NCBI GenBank assembly: GCA_036417435.1
Contig: CM070905.1
Location: 69,705,092-69,769,091, forward strand
Length of the DNA stretch: 64,000 nt
Direction of reading: 5' to 3'
Source: Inia geoffrensis
Taxonomy: Eukaryota > Chordata > Mammalia > Artiodactyla > Iniidae
In this document: in pieces, positions 13,261-25,282 of the stretch
How the letters are laid out: each line of letters starts with the position of its first letter
Numbering within the stretch: position 1 is the first letter of the stretch
The notes under the pieces: generated by a model
Databases searched by the model: none
Told to the model about the DNA's origin: nothing
Seen by the model: the letters and a program-made list of their open reading frames with translations, nothing else
Position numbers and translations under genes: made by a program

Positions 13261-13968
13261 ACAAAAGTCTAAAAATAAAGTGGATTTTCAAGTCATATGT
13301 AACTAGCATTTTGAAACGTATTACAAAATTAAACAATTCATATGTTCATGCCTTTCATTTCAGCCTTAATTTAGGCTATCAACATTTTATTAGATTCACA
13401 GGAAATTCCCAGCACAGTTTGCCAATTGATCTAAAAGCATAAAGTCCAAAGGAGTCATATACATATATACATGTTTTTTTTAGTTTAGAGGATGTATTTC
13501 TATAAAGTGCATAGTATCATCTGTGCCCAGTAAATGTAAAAGTACTACCCTTGCTTTCAGGTGGGGACAAGACTGCAGAAATACAAGTTCTCACACTTCT
13601 CAGCTCAATTCTAAAAGCAACAACTTTCATTATTAAAATAATAATGCTACCAATTGTCCTGGATGTAAATTTGGGTGCAGCTATATTTCTTTCTGGATGT
13701 TTGGTATCTTTCTTGTAATCCAATTTATGACGATTCCCCTAGGGAAGTAATTTGTTCTTGTGGACACACATCAATAATCTCTATCTCTTGCTGATTTTAA
13801 GTAAAACTGTTAGCTAGGTTTTAGTGAAAACAAATAGCAGTCTCCACCTATTAGCATAACAAGAATTTGAGAAATAAGCTCCTAATCAGATATATAAGCA
13901 TGGTCTGATAATATTCTTGAAAATTATTCCTGAAATTTCACATTTGAAATAAAATTAAGGAATTAACT

Positions 13969-14027
13969 GGGGCGGGGCGGGGTGGGGGCGGAGGAAGGAA
14001 GAGAGAGGGAGGGAGAGGGAGAGAAAA

Positions 14028-14082
<55 letters not shown>
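13969..14082 (+). repeat. G-quadruplex motif followed by a polypurine (GA)n tract
   Basis: Four G-runs with one-base loops (ggggcggggcggggtggggg, 13969-13988) lead directly into about 95 bases of almost pure purine. These start as GGAAGGAAGAGAGAGGGAGG and end in a (GA) dinucleotide run to about 14082. The G-rich part can fold as a quadruplex and the mirror-symmetric GA run as a triplex. An open frame on the opposite strand here is simply poly(Leu-Ser) from the repeat. Confidence 0.9.
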
Positions 14083-14086
<4 letters not shown>

Positions 14087-15190
14087 AGCAAAGAAGCCCA
14101 AAATAAGGATTTTGCAGACTAACCTCAGACAGGTGCCTCAGAGACTTTTTAGTGCAAATGCTGTTTCTCCAGATGATAGCATACAATGTGCTGTGTATGA
14201 AAACACTCATATATAAACAGGAATTTGAGCTCGGCAACACTTCTACTTACTTTCTCTTCCTCTCCCCTCCCTTCCCAATGTCCTTTTACTTCCTAATCTG
14301 CCAAATCAAAGGCTAAATCAGGAGCAATAGCCCACAATTAGCCTTTTCAATTAAAATGTAGAGTTCAAAGTTGACTCCAGAGTGAGTAATTGCTTTTGAA
14401 AACCACAACCAGCAGGCAGCTGCCAGATTATTACAACAGTTTACTTAACCTCAAAACATCTGATCAATTTTATTATCTCAGCAGAAGAGACAGATCCTGG
14501 AGAGTCTGGCCTAAGATATACTGCTCATCCTAGATGTCTGAGAGAAAATAAAAATTCCTCAACACCATAATATATCCTTTTGCCATCACCTTGCTGAGAA
14601 AACAAACTCAGATCACGCTTTCTTCATTAGAAAGTCAACAGAAACTAAGAAATTGAAGGCGAAAGCATCATGATATCAGCTGGGGCAAAAGCATGGGGAA
14701 GGGGGCCAGGAACAGACAATTTACAAAATTACAAGGTTTAAAAACATTCCAACATCCGGCTCATGCTGTCTGGGGTTTTTTAATCATCCAGAAAGGAGAC
14801 AAAGAGAGGGCTGCCAACCTCACCAAAACAAAGAATATCACGTGTCAAGAATCCTGACTTGGCTGTCTCCACACTGCCAACCTTACTTTTCTGATCTCAG
14901 TTCTCTGAGGCCCCAGGGATGAAGAGGATTGAAATCCCTGTGTGATACGAATGGCCTGGGCAGCCCTCAGAGCTCCTGCTTCCACCCAGCAAGGCCAGGG
15001 CACAGAATACATACAACCTTCCGGGCCTCCACCCATGGGGATCTTCCAGCCCCTTCTTCCTGATCCTTCTATGCCCATCTTGCCAGGCCTTCCCCACAGA
15101 CCTTTGGATTTCATGTCCTCACCGCTTCTGCAAGCCCACTGGCACCTACCACGCTGAACAGGTGGTCTTGATCATTTCACCTTCCCCAGC
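14083..15190. other. unique sequence, locally GC-richer
   Basis: No supported gene. The block 14840-15160 is richer in C and G and has overlapping open frames of 66-89 codons on both strands, but no splice sites, start context or known domain support any of them. Confidence 0.45.
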
Positions 15191-15285
15191 AGCTTTGTTG
15201 TGACGACTGAGTGGTTATTATGTGTAAAGTGCTTAGAACCGGCCTGGCACACAGCAAGGGCTATGTAGGTTTTAGCCTTTTGTTT
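15191..15285 (+). mobile_element. probable MIR 3' portion
   Basis: The run tgtgtaaagtgcttagaacc followed by ggcctggcacacagcaaggg matches the well-conserved distal MIR block. The core upstream is not recognisable. Confidence 0.65.
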
Positions 15286-16509
15286 TTATAATTCACTCCG
15301 GATGCAGTCTTGACTTTTCTTTGGCTCTGGACCTGGCCTGTTGGGCAGTTCTACCCACTCTCAGGCCCAGCTCCTGGAACATCTCCTCAGATAGTCTGGA
15401 TGGAGGGTTCAAACCGCTAGTTACCTGGGCTGTTTTGGTGTCCTTACTTGGGAGTCATGTTATAAGCAAGCTTTGATACAATTACATCTCTCTCATCTTC
15501 CTAGCAATTTAACCACCTTGAACAATGACCCCTAATTATAGTTATTTCCAAAATATACCATCATTCCCAGCCACAGAGGGGTAGCTAGATACCACTAATT
15601 CCCATCACTACATTTGAGGAATATTAGTATTGCATCTTTTCTGCCCATTCTAGGAACTGTCAACTTGAAAGAAAAACAACATTCAGAGAACAAGTCAATT
15701 TAGGAAATGTTCATGGGAAATAAACCACTCATTTCTACAGAAAGGCTCTTCAGTGACTGAAAAATCATGAAAGCACTGTCTAAATACTTATTCTTTCTTT
15801 GAGTTTTATTTTCTGATGATTGTCTTTTATGTCTATTCCCCAATCCCATTTCACTTTTCCTTCTAGAACCATGCTAACATAGTTGACAGCCTTGAACTCC
15901 TAGGAATTCTTGTGTAATAATGTTTTGTGTATGTTCTAATATAAAGTGCACTGATTTATAACCTAATAATCTATAAAGGTTATTGATTTGTAAAAATTTT
16001 GATTCATTCTGTTTATTACTTTTAATCATTCAACCCACTGTTCTTACAGTATCTTCATGTTATTTTGTGTACATCTAGTTTGTTGCTTTTAATTACTGCA
16101 GAGTACTCTAGAGTGTGTGCCCAAGTCATTTTTACCTAACCATTCAATTCTTGCCATTAATTAACAACAAAAATATTAACATCCAATACTTAATCTCACA
16201 TTTGATCAACATGATCTAAAGTCACAGTGATTCTGCTAATTCATTTTTTTCCCTCCAATCTTAAGAGTTTTCCACCTGAATTAGAGACAAATGATCTCTC
16301 TTTCACTTTCTAGTAAAGATACACTCAGAGAAACTAGTGTTTTTCCTTTTGAAATCTGATTGTTGGCAACCAACATGTTTGGTTGATAAAAGTAAATATC
16401 TTTCACAGACACAGAGTAATATAAAACACAGACATCTTAAAAGCTGTGTGGAAATAGGCCATGAATAAAAAGTAAGTAGTTAGCCAGCCACGCTTTCAGC
16501 ATCTATTGC
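15286..16509. other. unique AT-rich sequence
   Basis: No gene, promoter or clear mobile element recognised. Confidence 0.4.
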
Positions 16510-16828
16510 GTTTTAACCACAAAAACGTAGGAAATGCACACGATCCCAAAGATGATATTCAAATTCCTGCACTGCAGCACTATTTGATAATAATGCAATA
16601 GGGGAAACAATTTAAATGTCTATCAATAGGAAACTAGAGTCCAAATAAACTATGGTATTTTATACAACTATAAATAAAATGAAGTAATTCTGTAAGTACT
16701 GAAACAGGAACATCTTAAAAATACATTGTTATACATTGTTAGTGAAAAAAGCAGTCCACAGAAGAGTATTTTTCACATGATTCCATTTTTGTTTAAAAAA
16801 AGGCAAAAGAAATATCCATGTATAAAAA

Positions 16829-16878
<50 letters not shown>

Positions 16879-17090
16879 TACTACAGGATTGCATGTGCTA
16901 CAAAGTATCTGGAAAGACTCAAACTGCACCAGAGGGACAGCGAAACCTGAGAAGGAAAAAAAATTTACCTTTTAATTTCTGTCCTTCAGTATTTACATAT
17001 TTTTTGGTTGCTTACAAGTATGTATTAATTTCATACTAAATTTTTCTAAATATAAATAAAACAAAAATATAACAAATAAGCCTGGCTTTT
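16510..17090 (+). mobile_element. ancient L1 3' end (L1ME-like)
   Basis: Text such as caatttaaatgtctatcaat, aactatggtattttatacaa and gtgaaaaaagcagtcc follows the end of ORF2 and the 3' UTR of old mammalian L1s. Strongly diverged, and interrupted by the TG/TA/CA repeat at 16829-16878. Subfamily uncertain. Confidence 0.7.
16829..16878. repeat. compound microsatellite (TG)5(TA)13(CA)7, perfect palindrome
   Basis: Positions 16829-16874 form a perfect 46-base inverted repeat centred in the TA run, with two more CA units following. It can extrude as a cruciform and is probably polymorphic in length. It sits in the tail of an ancient L1. Confidence 0.95.
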
Positions 17091-18974
17091 GAGGAAGGTT
17101 GGATACTGGTTTTATTCACATAGGGTGTAATGGAGGAGCTGAGCCGGTGACAGCATTATTCAGGCAAGCAGAAGCAGATGGAAGAAAGAAACCAATGAGC
17201 ATAACAAGAAGTTACCCCTACTCCAAATCACTTATTAGAAGGCAATGCACAATCAAAGTAACTTACTGCTTCCACATTGACACATCACTTGCCAAGCTGT
17301 AGGTTGTGGGGGTTTTTTAAATTGCAATGGAAAAGAAAAAGAAAATTCTCAATTTTAAATAGAAGCAACAATTTTCAGTGAACTAGAGAAGTTAGGGAAG
17401 TTTATTTTGTGGCCAGTGATGCTGACAGTAAGGTAAGGAAAAAAAAGATCTGTTAGAAATGTACTTCAAATAGTTAAGATGCTAAGACGTTAAAATATAT
17501 TTGAAATAATATATATGCGCTTCTTTCTGCTTGATGAAGATTATGTAAATTCTAGTTTAAAATATATTTTACCAATAAAAGGCTAATACCTCAATTTTTC
17601 ATAAATATTTTGCTTTTGAACTTTTGATGTTTTAATGGTCAGTGCTTCAAAATAGATTATAATATTTTAAAACTTTTTTCTCAAAATATTCAAATATAAA
17701 AAGTCCAATCCAAAACAGAACTTGGAGACTTAATGTCAAAATTATGGGAAAAAAATAAGAAAATTTTAATGGAAAAAACAGAGTTAAATGCAGAACCACC
17801 CACAATAGAAAGAGAATGAATGTGCTTTTATCGCTGAAAAATACCCATTTTTAATTCTCCTAAGACAGACTGGCAGGTTCTTTTAAAAATTTATGAATGA
17901 AACATTTGATTTTGATACTAGGTAACCAAACCAGTTGTCCAGTGGAATAGTTAATCTTAAATGTCTGGGAAAGCTATAACATACAGGGAAATTACGGAAT
18001 TATATCCACAGCAAATAAAACAATAGTAACAACAGACCTAAAAAAATTTGGTGAAACATACTCCATGTAGAACCAAGATGCTTTACACTGATAACCACGA
18101 ATAAGTGAACTGGATGCTATTTCCACCAGTCATTTAAAATTCTGAATTCTTTACATATAGAAATAATGTTACATACCATATGCTACACTAATTTTTTAGA
18201 AGAAAATTTTCTTCGCTTATCAAAATAGTCCATAAGATTTTAATGAGAAAAACATTTTTTAAGGTATGAAATAAATTCTAGGTAGTTGCACTTGAATCTT
18301 GCTTTCTTGCTGGCTTACCAGAAGTAAGGCAACAACTGAAAGGAAATATTTATGATGTTATACTCCCTCTAGTGGGCATTTTTTTAAAGGGACAGTTCAG
18401 CAACCTCCCTACGCACTCCAGGGCATTCTGAGTTTTAGGGTTCTGATCCCCAGAGGGAACAGTCTTTGCAGATTACTTAGTCAACCGTCCCTGTGATACA
18501 GGAACCTCAAAGGCAGCCAGATCATGTTTGATCTAAGTTTCATTCCCTCAAGAAATCTACTGATTCTATCTTGGGATAACTATTGTTAGCAAGTTATGTT
18601 TATATCAAAGCAAATTCCATTCTTTGTATCATGCAGTTTTGGACCTTTTGAAGAAACTGGGAAGAGTTAATTCCCTTTTCCATTTTGCCCATCCTTAAGT
18701 AAATTTATAAAATATCTCATCCTAAGAGTAGCCACTGAACAAGTGAAAAACAGTAGCATTAAGAAGCTATTTTAAAAATATATTGTCTCAGGCAGGGGTA
18801 ACAAAATAAGAATGCGCTATTAATAATCCATGAAATTACAAATATACAACATTGCTTTATTTGCCATTATATAATACCTACCATTGCCCATCATATACAA
18901 AACTGAGTGTTGTACCAAATAACAAAGAGTTTATGGAGACAAATATGCCCAATAAATGTCTGTTAATTTTAATT
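17091..18974. other. unique AT-rich sequence
   Basis: No gene. Long A/T-rich stretches around 17440-17780. The small open frame at 17099-17302 has no supporting features. Confidence 0.45.
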
Positions 18975-18991
18975 AAAAAAAAAATGATCCT

Positions 18992-19123
18992 GGGGTGGGA
19001 TAGGGAGGGAGGGAGGTGCAAGAGGGAAGAAATATGTGAACGTGTGTATAACTGATTCACTTTGTTATAAAGTAGAAACTGACACACCATTGTAGAGCAA
19101 TTATACCCCAATAAAGATGTTAA
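18992..19123 (+). mobile_element. young L1 tail, very short (about 130 bases)
   Basis: Starts ggggtgggatagggagggag and ends ccccaataaagatgtt plus A-tail. The sequence before it, a run of A followed by tgatcct (to 18991), is repeated after it (to 19140), a target duplication of at least 13 bases. Only the last part of the L1 3' UTR was inserted. Confidence 0.93.
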
Positions 19124-19140
19124 AAAAAAAAAATGATCCT

Positions 19141-21322
19141 TTCACTTTGTATGAAACTACTTAATTAATTTCTATGCGGTGGAAGAACTAGTGCAACTGA
19201 TTATTTTTTGCCAGTCTACAATAGTAGAGGAGCCCTGTGTGAAGTCTAAAAGACATCAAGCGTCTTACTGCCCAAAGGGTGAAGCAAAAACATCTGAACA
19301 CTTAGTCTCAGTAAAGGGACAAGGTATACCTACCTTACATACCCTCAAATTCATCTCCCCAATTTAGGAGGCTTCATACTGAAATTCCCACCATTGCGTT
19401 AACGCCCCTTGAGCAGAAAATCCTCCTGCCCTTTGCTCCTTTGTGCTAGCACAGAACGTACAACTCAGTAGATGCTTAAGCCATGCTCACTACTGATGAA
19501 GCCCCAGGTTTAATGCTTGGGTTCACCAATACTTACAAATTCTCATTTATACCATTTGACAGATTAACTTGCCTTTCTGATTATCTGCTGCTGATAGAGG
19601 TGTTTTGGTGGTAAGAAGGAGTGAGGAAAGGTGTGGAGATCAGTGAGACTTAGGACAGGTCTTATGCTGTGTCATAGTGAGGGAAACCTTGGAGACAGGG
19701 CACTATCGATGTAGGATGGAAGAGACATATTTAAGGAAAGAGCCAGGAACATGCAAGGCACATACTTATCTAGCCCAGATCCATTAACCCACAGAAAAGG
19801 AAGTGCAGCCCTTTTCAGAAGCAAAGCGCCACCTACCCCAGAGGATAATTACAGGACTTTTTCTACTATAATAATTTTAATTGTATCTACCACCTTAGGT
19901 CTTGGGGTGGAGGGAAGCATGGCTTTGTAAAATCAATACCCAATTGGGTGAGGGGGCAGGTGGGAGGCAGAGGAGAGGTATGGGGATATGGACAACCGGA
20001 GAGCAGTGGATTTCTTTGTAGATTAGAGTACATGGGCACACAATGATGTCTGTACAAGTGAACAACAATATAGGCACATCAAGCAACCTAAGGCAACATT
20101 TCTCACAGCCTGGCCTTCCATGTCACCTGCAGCACGTGTACAATTTTTACAAAACACAATTTCCACGACGCAACCCAAGGCCTACCCAATCTGAATGTCT
20201 AGGGATGCTGCATGATACGCAACATAATTAACAATATTTCCACATGATTTTCAGCATAAATATGAAAGTGTAAGACTCAGCATCAGGGACTAAAAAAACT
20301 TCTTCACAAGTCCTTATAAAGGAGTGGGGGTGGAGGAAGGTAGGCGCTAAAATTCAACCCTTTCAAGTCCCTTAGAAATTGCCTTTTGAAGGGAAATGTG
20401 ACATCTCCTGATTCAATTTCCCTTCTGGGAAAGGTATTTGGTTTCTTTGAATAAGCACTAAATTACACAGCTGTCTAACATTTAGAGGCCATATTGAAAA
20501 ATATCTGTCTTTAAATTCTAGGACCACCTTGAGCTTGGAGAAATCATACTCTGAGAATCCCAGAGCAAAACTGAGACGAGAAAACCACAGCTTTATATCC
20601 TACTTTTTGCTAAACCAGAGAAAGTGCCAATAAATTGAAAAGCTGGATTTATTCACTCACCCATATATTGAGCAGCTACTATATATAATGTGTTATGTTT
20701 AATGACATGAATACCAAGATGATGAGTGAAATTAGTCTGACCCTAACTAATGAGAGTTTGTTAAACTTCCAGAAAATAGCATCATGAAAATTTATAAACT
20801 TAATGTGAAACAGTTTTCAGTAGATACTTTATTTTCAGGTTGATACTTTATAATGTATTAAGAATTCTAGTTAAGTGTACGTATAAGTGCCTGTCGATGA
20901 TACCCTACAGACCACAACAGGTTCTTACTGTGCCATAATCTCATGGAGAAGTTTATGCAGCATCACTCTCAGTGGGCTGCAAAATAGTTCAGCAGTTTTG
21001 TGGTTCAAAAGCAACAGGAAAAAAAAAAATCTTCTATGGGGCAGAGACTATAGGAATCTTGGGAAAAGTAAAAGTAAGGTTTTTTGTTTGTTTTTTGCTG
21101 CCTTCTCTTTTGTTAGCTCTTTCAACCATAGGTTTCCTATTTGCAGCTCCACACTGTAGGAGCACAGTTCTTCAACCATGACCTTCTCTCTCTGCTATGG
21201 AGGGGTAGGAGTGGGTTAAAACAATGATTCTTAGTACAGTTTTTATCTTGAAAACATATGCTTTTTCATAACAAAAATGTCAGAGAACAAACTTCAAAGG
21301 AAACTTCTTTGCCAGTATACTA
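19141..21322. other. unique sequence
   Basis: No gene supported. The part near 20655-20750 (actcacccatatattgagca) vaguely resembles an L2 in reverse, too weak to call. Confidence 0.4.
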
Positions 21323-21808
21323 GTTTTTCATTGTTGTTGTAATAAATTACCACAAACTTGGTAGCTTAAAACAACACAAACTTATTACCTTGCAGTTTTA
21401 TAGGATGGAATTCTAACACAGAGCACCCTGGGCTAAAATCAAGGTGTCAGCAGGGCTGCATTTCTAGAGGCAAATCTGTTTCCTTGTCTTTTCCAGCTTC
21501 TAAAGGATACCCACATGCCTTGGTTTGTGGCCCCTTCTTCTGTTCAAAGCCAGCAACGTTACATCACTCTGATCACTCTTCCATAGTCACACCTCCGAGG
21601 CTCCTCCTGGCCTCTGTCTCCACTTTTAAGGACCACTGTCACTATTGGACCCACCTATTTAATCCAGGGTAATCTATTTAAGGTCAGCTGATAAGCAGTC
21701 TTAGTTTCATCTTCAATCTTAATCCCCCTCTGTGTAATGTAATAAGTTAACAGGTTATGGAGATTAGGATATGAACATCTTTGGGGGGCCATTATTCTGC
21801 CCAACTAC
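21323..21808 (-). mobile_element. MLT1-like ERVL-MaLR solo LTR
   Basis: In reverse orientation it carries the family landmarks: gtaataaattaccacaaact, ggtagcttaaaacaacac, aatcaaggtgtcagcaggg, and at the far end ttaggatatgaacatctttg ggggg. About 485 bases and diverged. There is no internal retroviral sequence beside it, so it is a solitary LTR. Confidence 0.8.
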
Positions 21809-23689
21809 AGCTGGTGAGGATAGTCAAAACATGGTCACTAATTAACCATAGAAGAGGCACACCTTTCAAGGGAGATACAAAATGCAAATCAAAAACGTGC
21901 TGGAGCATGAAATATATAAGTTCATTAGATGTGGACCGGGTTAGGAAGGCTGGGCAACACTGGCTTAGTAGTAAGATTCACTGCTCAGGAGGTGGTCTGA
22001 TCGGGTGGAGAAGGCAAACACATTTATGTCGGTGCCTAGATTTTAGCCTAACAACTAAAATACTCTCAAAGTGAAAATAAATAACTTCAGATATTTCTCA
22101 GTCCAGGAGTTGGTATTTGACGGAAAATGAAACCTCTAAAATTTGTCAGCCAGCAGTTAGGAAAGATAAGTCCTTTCCCTTAAATATGACACTATTGGAA
22201 GTGCACCTATGCCACCAGTGGGGCGTTGTGCAAAATTACAGAGAAAGCAATTTTATACCTTTTGTTTGGGTTGTTTCTTTCACTTTTCTGATGGTTATTG
22301 ACCCATCTTTCTTCATTTTCTCCTTCGACCAGAATACGAATTTCTCAGATAGGCATCACAGATGAATGCCAGTGGTCCTAAAGGTCAGGGCCTACAGAAG
22401 CCAGGCAGTAAAGAAAAGGAGGCAGAGTGTGATATGTTAAGGAGCAGTGGGACTTATGGAAAATTAGAGTGTGCATCACATCTAAAAAGGGTACTTACTC
22501 CTCAGGTTGAGATCACTTGATTTGCGAGAAAAAGACCCCTCATTGCTAGATAGCTGCATGTTTATAATGAAATTTTCCAATTTTCAAACAGAGGCAATTG
22601 TTTCATATTTTAGTAGAAACATGAAAAAACATATCTGTGGGTTAAATCCAGCTGCAGAGCTTCCAGTGTGTAAACTCTGGCTAATTTTCTAGTCTTCATA
22701 AAGCTGTATGCTACAAAATGTCACTCAACATAAAGGATAAACATAATACTGCACTCGCTTGCTCGCGAGAGCGAAAGAACTTACTCGTGTACTAAGTACA
22801 GGGTTGGACTATCCTGCTTTAAAATATGACTTGAGTTAATATTTTCAAACATTTTTCCATTTTATTTTTATAATTTTATATGAATCATAAAGGCCTTTAA
22901 ATAAACTTCCTTTAGTACCAAAGCATAAATTAAGTCCTTTCGAAAACCAATTTTGATGTGGGACAGGGGTGGTAGGAAATATTTGGTCTGTGATTATCAC
23001 ACTAAGATCATTCTGGTCATTGCTGAGAGCCTGAATAGCATGAGACGTTTATAATAATCAAATGCTGAATGCCATGTTTTAAACGTCAAGGTCGGTAAAG
23101 TAAATTCACAAGCATATTTCACTACTTTTGGGACAGAGGAAAGCCTGCAAAACACACACTCACACACATATGTAATACATATATATACATGTTTGCATAT
23201 GGAGAGATGTGTACAAATTTGTTTCCCTGCTGAATTGATCTCACTGCATGTGCTCAAGTCTAAACAAGAGAAGCGAATTCTACCACCAGGTGGAGCTTAG
23301 CTTCCATTAAAGCAGCAGATAAGTGAAAAAGATTTCAAGAGCTTGTTTGAATTCTTTGTATACCTTAGGGAGACACTGAAGTCGAAGGTAAACTAGAGTA
23401 GAACCTGACTGGAGATAGTGGGCTGGACTAACCTGATGGGCCATAACCACAGACAAATGGTGGATTTACTTGCGGGAGAAGTAGGTACAGAGTTACGGAA
23501 GAGTGTGGGTCCAGAATGCAGAATGAGAAGAACATTATTTATGCGGCTTATGAAAGGAAAGAAGATTTGGGAGGCCCGTTCAGTGTTAAGCTTGCCTAAA
23601 TTCTTTTACACCTGTTACCAACATTTAACAGTCGAGATTCAAAGGAAATAGAGATGTGTAAAACATGCTATCGACTCTTAACTTGCCTA
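21809..23689. other. unique sequence
   Basis: No gene supported. An isolated CpG palindrome, ctcgcgag, lies near 22759-22767 in otherwise AT-rich sequence. A short CA/TA simple-repeat patch lies near 23150-23195. Confidence 0.45.
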
Positions 23690-23990
23690 GTGGTAAGGCG
23701 CTGTAAGTTCTATAATAGCGTGAAAGTATGACATAAGCATGGATGAAGAAGAAATAAATGTGTGTAAAAATATAATAATAGAGCACATCAGGCAGCAACA
23801 GCATGTTCAAAGGCATAAGGCAAAAGAGCACAGCATGATCAGGAAATGGTAAGTGGTGTGCTGGCATATGTGGCATATAAGCCGTGACTGGCTTATATGG
23901 ATGAGGGCATAAACTAAAGTGATGGCAGGAGAAATAAGAAAGTCTCGATTTGATGGAGAGTTCAAAGATAGGCAGTTGCATAGGAAACAA
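23690..23990 (-). mobile_element. possible L2 fragment in reverse
   Basis: The phrases cagcatgttcaaaggcataa and agagcacagcatgatcagga resemble the reversed L2 body. The 121-codon minus-strand open frame here probably reflects that element and not a host gene. Confidence 0.35.
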
Positions 23991-24159
23991 GGTTAAGAAA
24001 AAGGGTCCAAAACTCTAAAAGAGGAAGAGCAGCAAGCCCTGGTAACATGAACTTGGAGAACAAGTCAAACTAGGGGAGAAAGTATAACCTCAGTTTTTGA
24101 TTAAGTTTAACTAAATAGAAATAGTAAGATATCCAAGCGTAAAAATGTTGTTTAGGTTT

Positions 24160-24560
24160 TGTGCAGCTGCGCAGGAGTGCCGGCACGGGTGACTTATCCT
24201 GCGGCGGTGTGGGTTTGAGGAGGTGGCTCGCGGGGGTGAGACGTTTAGGTACGTGGCCTCCCCACTCTCGTTGGGTGACAACACAGACCTTGGAGCCAGA
24301 TTTGCTGGGTTTGTACCTCCACCCCAACATTTACGCTCTCTATGGCTTTGGGAAACTCAGGTAGCATGAATCTCATCAGCACAGAGAGAAAGCTTCACTG
24401 AAAACTCACTGAAGAGCGGTGGGGGAAGCCGGATTCCACGACGGCAGCAGCGGGGTTCGTGGCAAGAATCACGGCTTGCAGGCTGCCCCAGGCGGTCTCG
24501 TCTTCCTGCAGCGTGCAGACCCTCAGGCTTAGGAGCTGTTTCAAACACACAACCTCGAGA
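24160..24560. promoter_or_regulatory. short CpG-rich block upstream of L1 copy B
   Basis: About 20 CpG dinucleotides lie within about 400 bases, including cgcgggggtgagacg and ccacgacggcagcagcgg, against almost none in the flanks. A MIR-like stretch (ggagccagatttgctgggtt) sits in the middle. It could be a small CpG island, an exon or promoter of a non-coding transcript, or part of an unrecognised retroelement 5' region. The sequence alone does not decide. Confidence 0.4.
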
Positions 24561-24789
24561 GAGTAAGGTGTTCTTCAGACTCTCTGTACCGAATCCGTGA
24601 CTGAACCCAGTGAAGACCTCTATATAAACGTTTAAGATCCTGGCAGCATATGCAGAGACCTACTCTTTTAGCCACCAGCTGCTGGAGACAGCCTCGTAGA
24701 CAAATTGCAACCAAATCAGCCTGTTCTAGCTGAGAAGCAATTGTAGACCCTCATAATCTGACTTCATATGGAGACTGCCACATTCATTG
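24561..24789. other. unassigned sequence between CpG block and L1 copy B
   Basis: Contains a TATA-like ctatataaac near 24621. It may be outer 5' UTR of copy B, but no counterpart was found in the 5' UTR of copy D. Confidence 0.3.
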
Positions 24790-25282
24790 CCGTGCGGCTG
24801 ACAGGGTCTTGGTGCTCCGGCTGGGTGTCAGGCCTGAGCCTCGGGGGTGGGCGAGCCGAGTTCAGGACATTGGTCCACCAGAATCCTCCTGGCCCCACGT
24901 AATATCAATCAGCAAGAGCTTTCCCAGAGATCTCCATCTCAACGCTAAGACCCAGCTCCACTCAATGACCAGAAAGTTCCAGTGCTGGACACCCCACGCC
25001 AAACGACAAGCAAGACAGGAATACAAACCCACCCATTAGCAGAGAGGCTGCCTAACCTCATACTAAGTTCAAAGACACCCCACCACCAGATGCGATTCTG
25101 CCCACCAGAAAGACAAGGTCCAGCCTCATCCACCAGAACACAGGCAACCAGTCCCCTCCAACAGGAAGCGTACACAACCCACTAAACCAACCTTACCCAG
25201 TGGGGGCAGACACCAAACACAACAGGAACTATGAACCCGCAGGCTGCGAAAAGGAGACCCCAAACACAGTAAGTTAAGCAAA

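Noticed and set aside
13938..14240. 100-codon minus-strand frame rich in Leu and Ser
   Set aside because: It is a translation of the GA/CT simple repeat.
23625..23990. 121-codon minus-strand open frame
   Set aside because: The region looks like a reversed L2 relic. No splice site, domain or host-gene context supports it.
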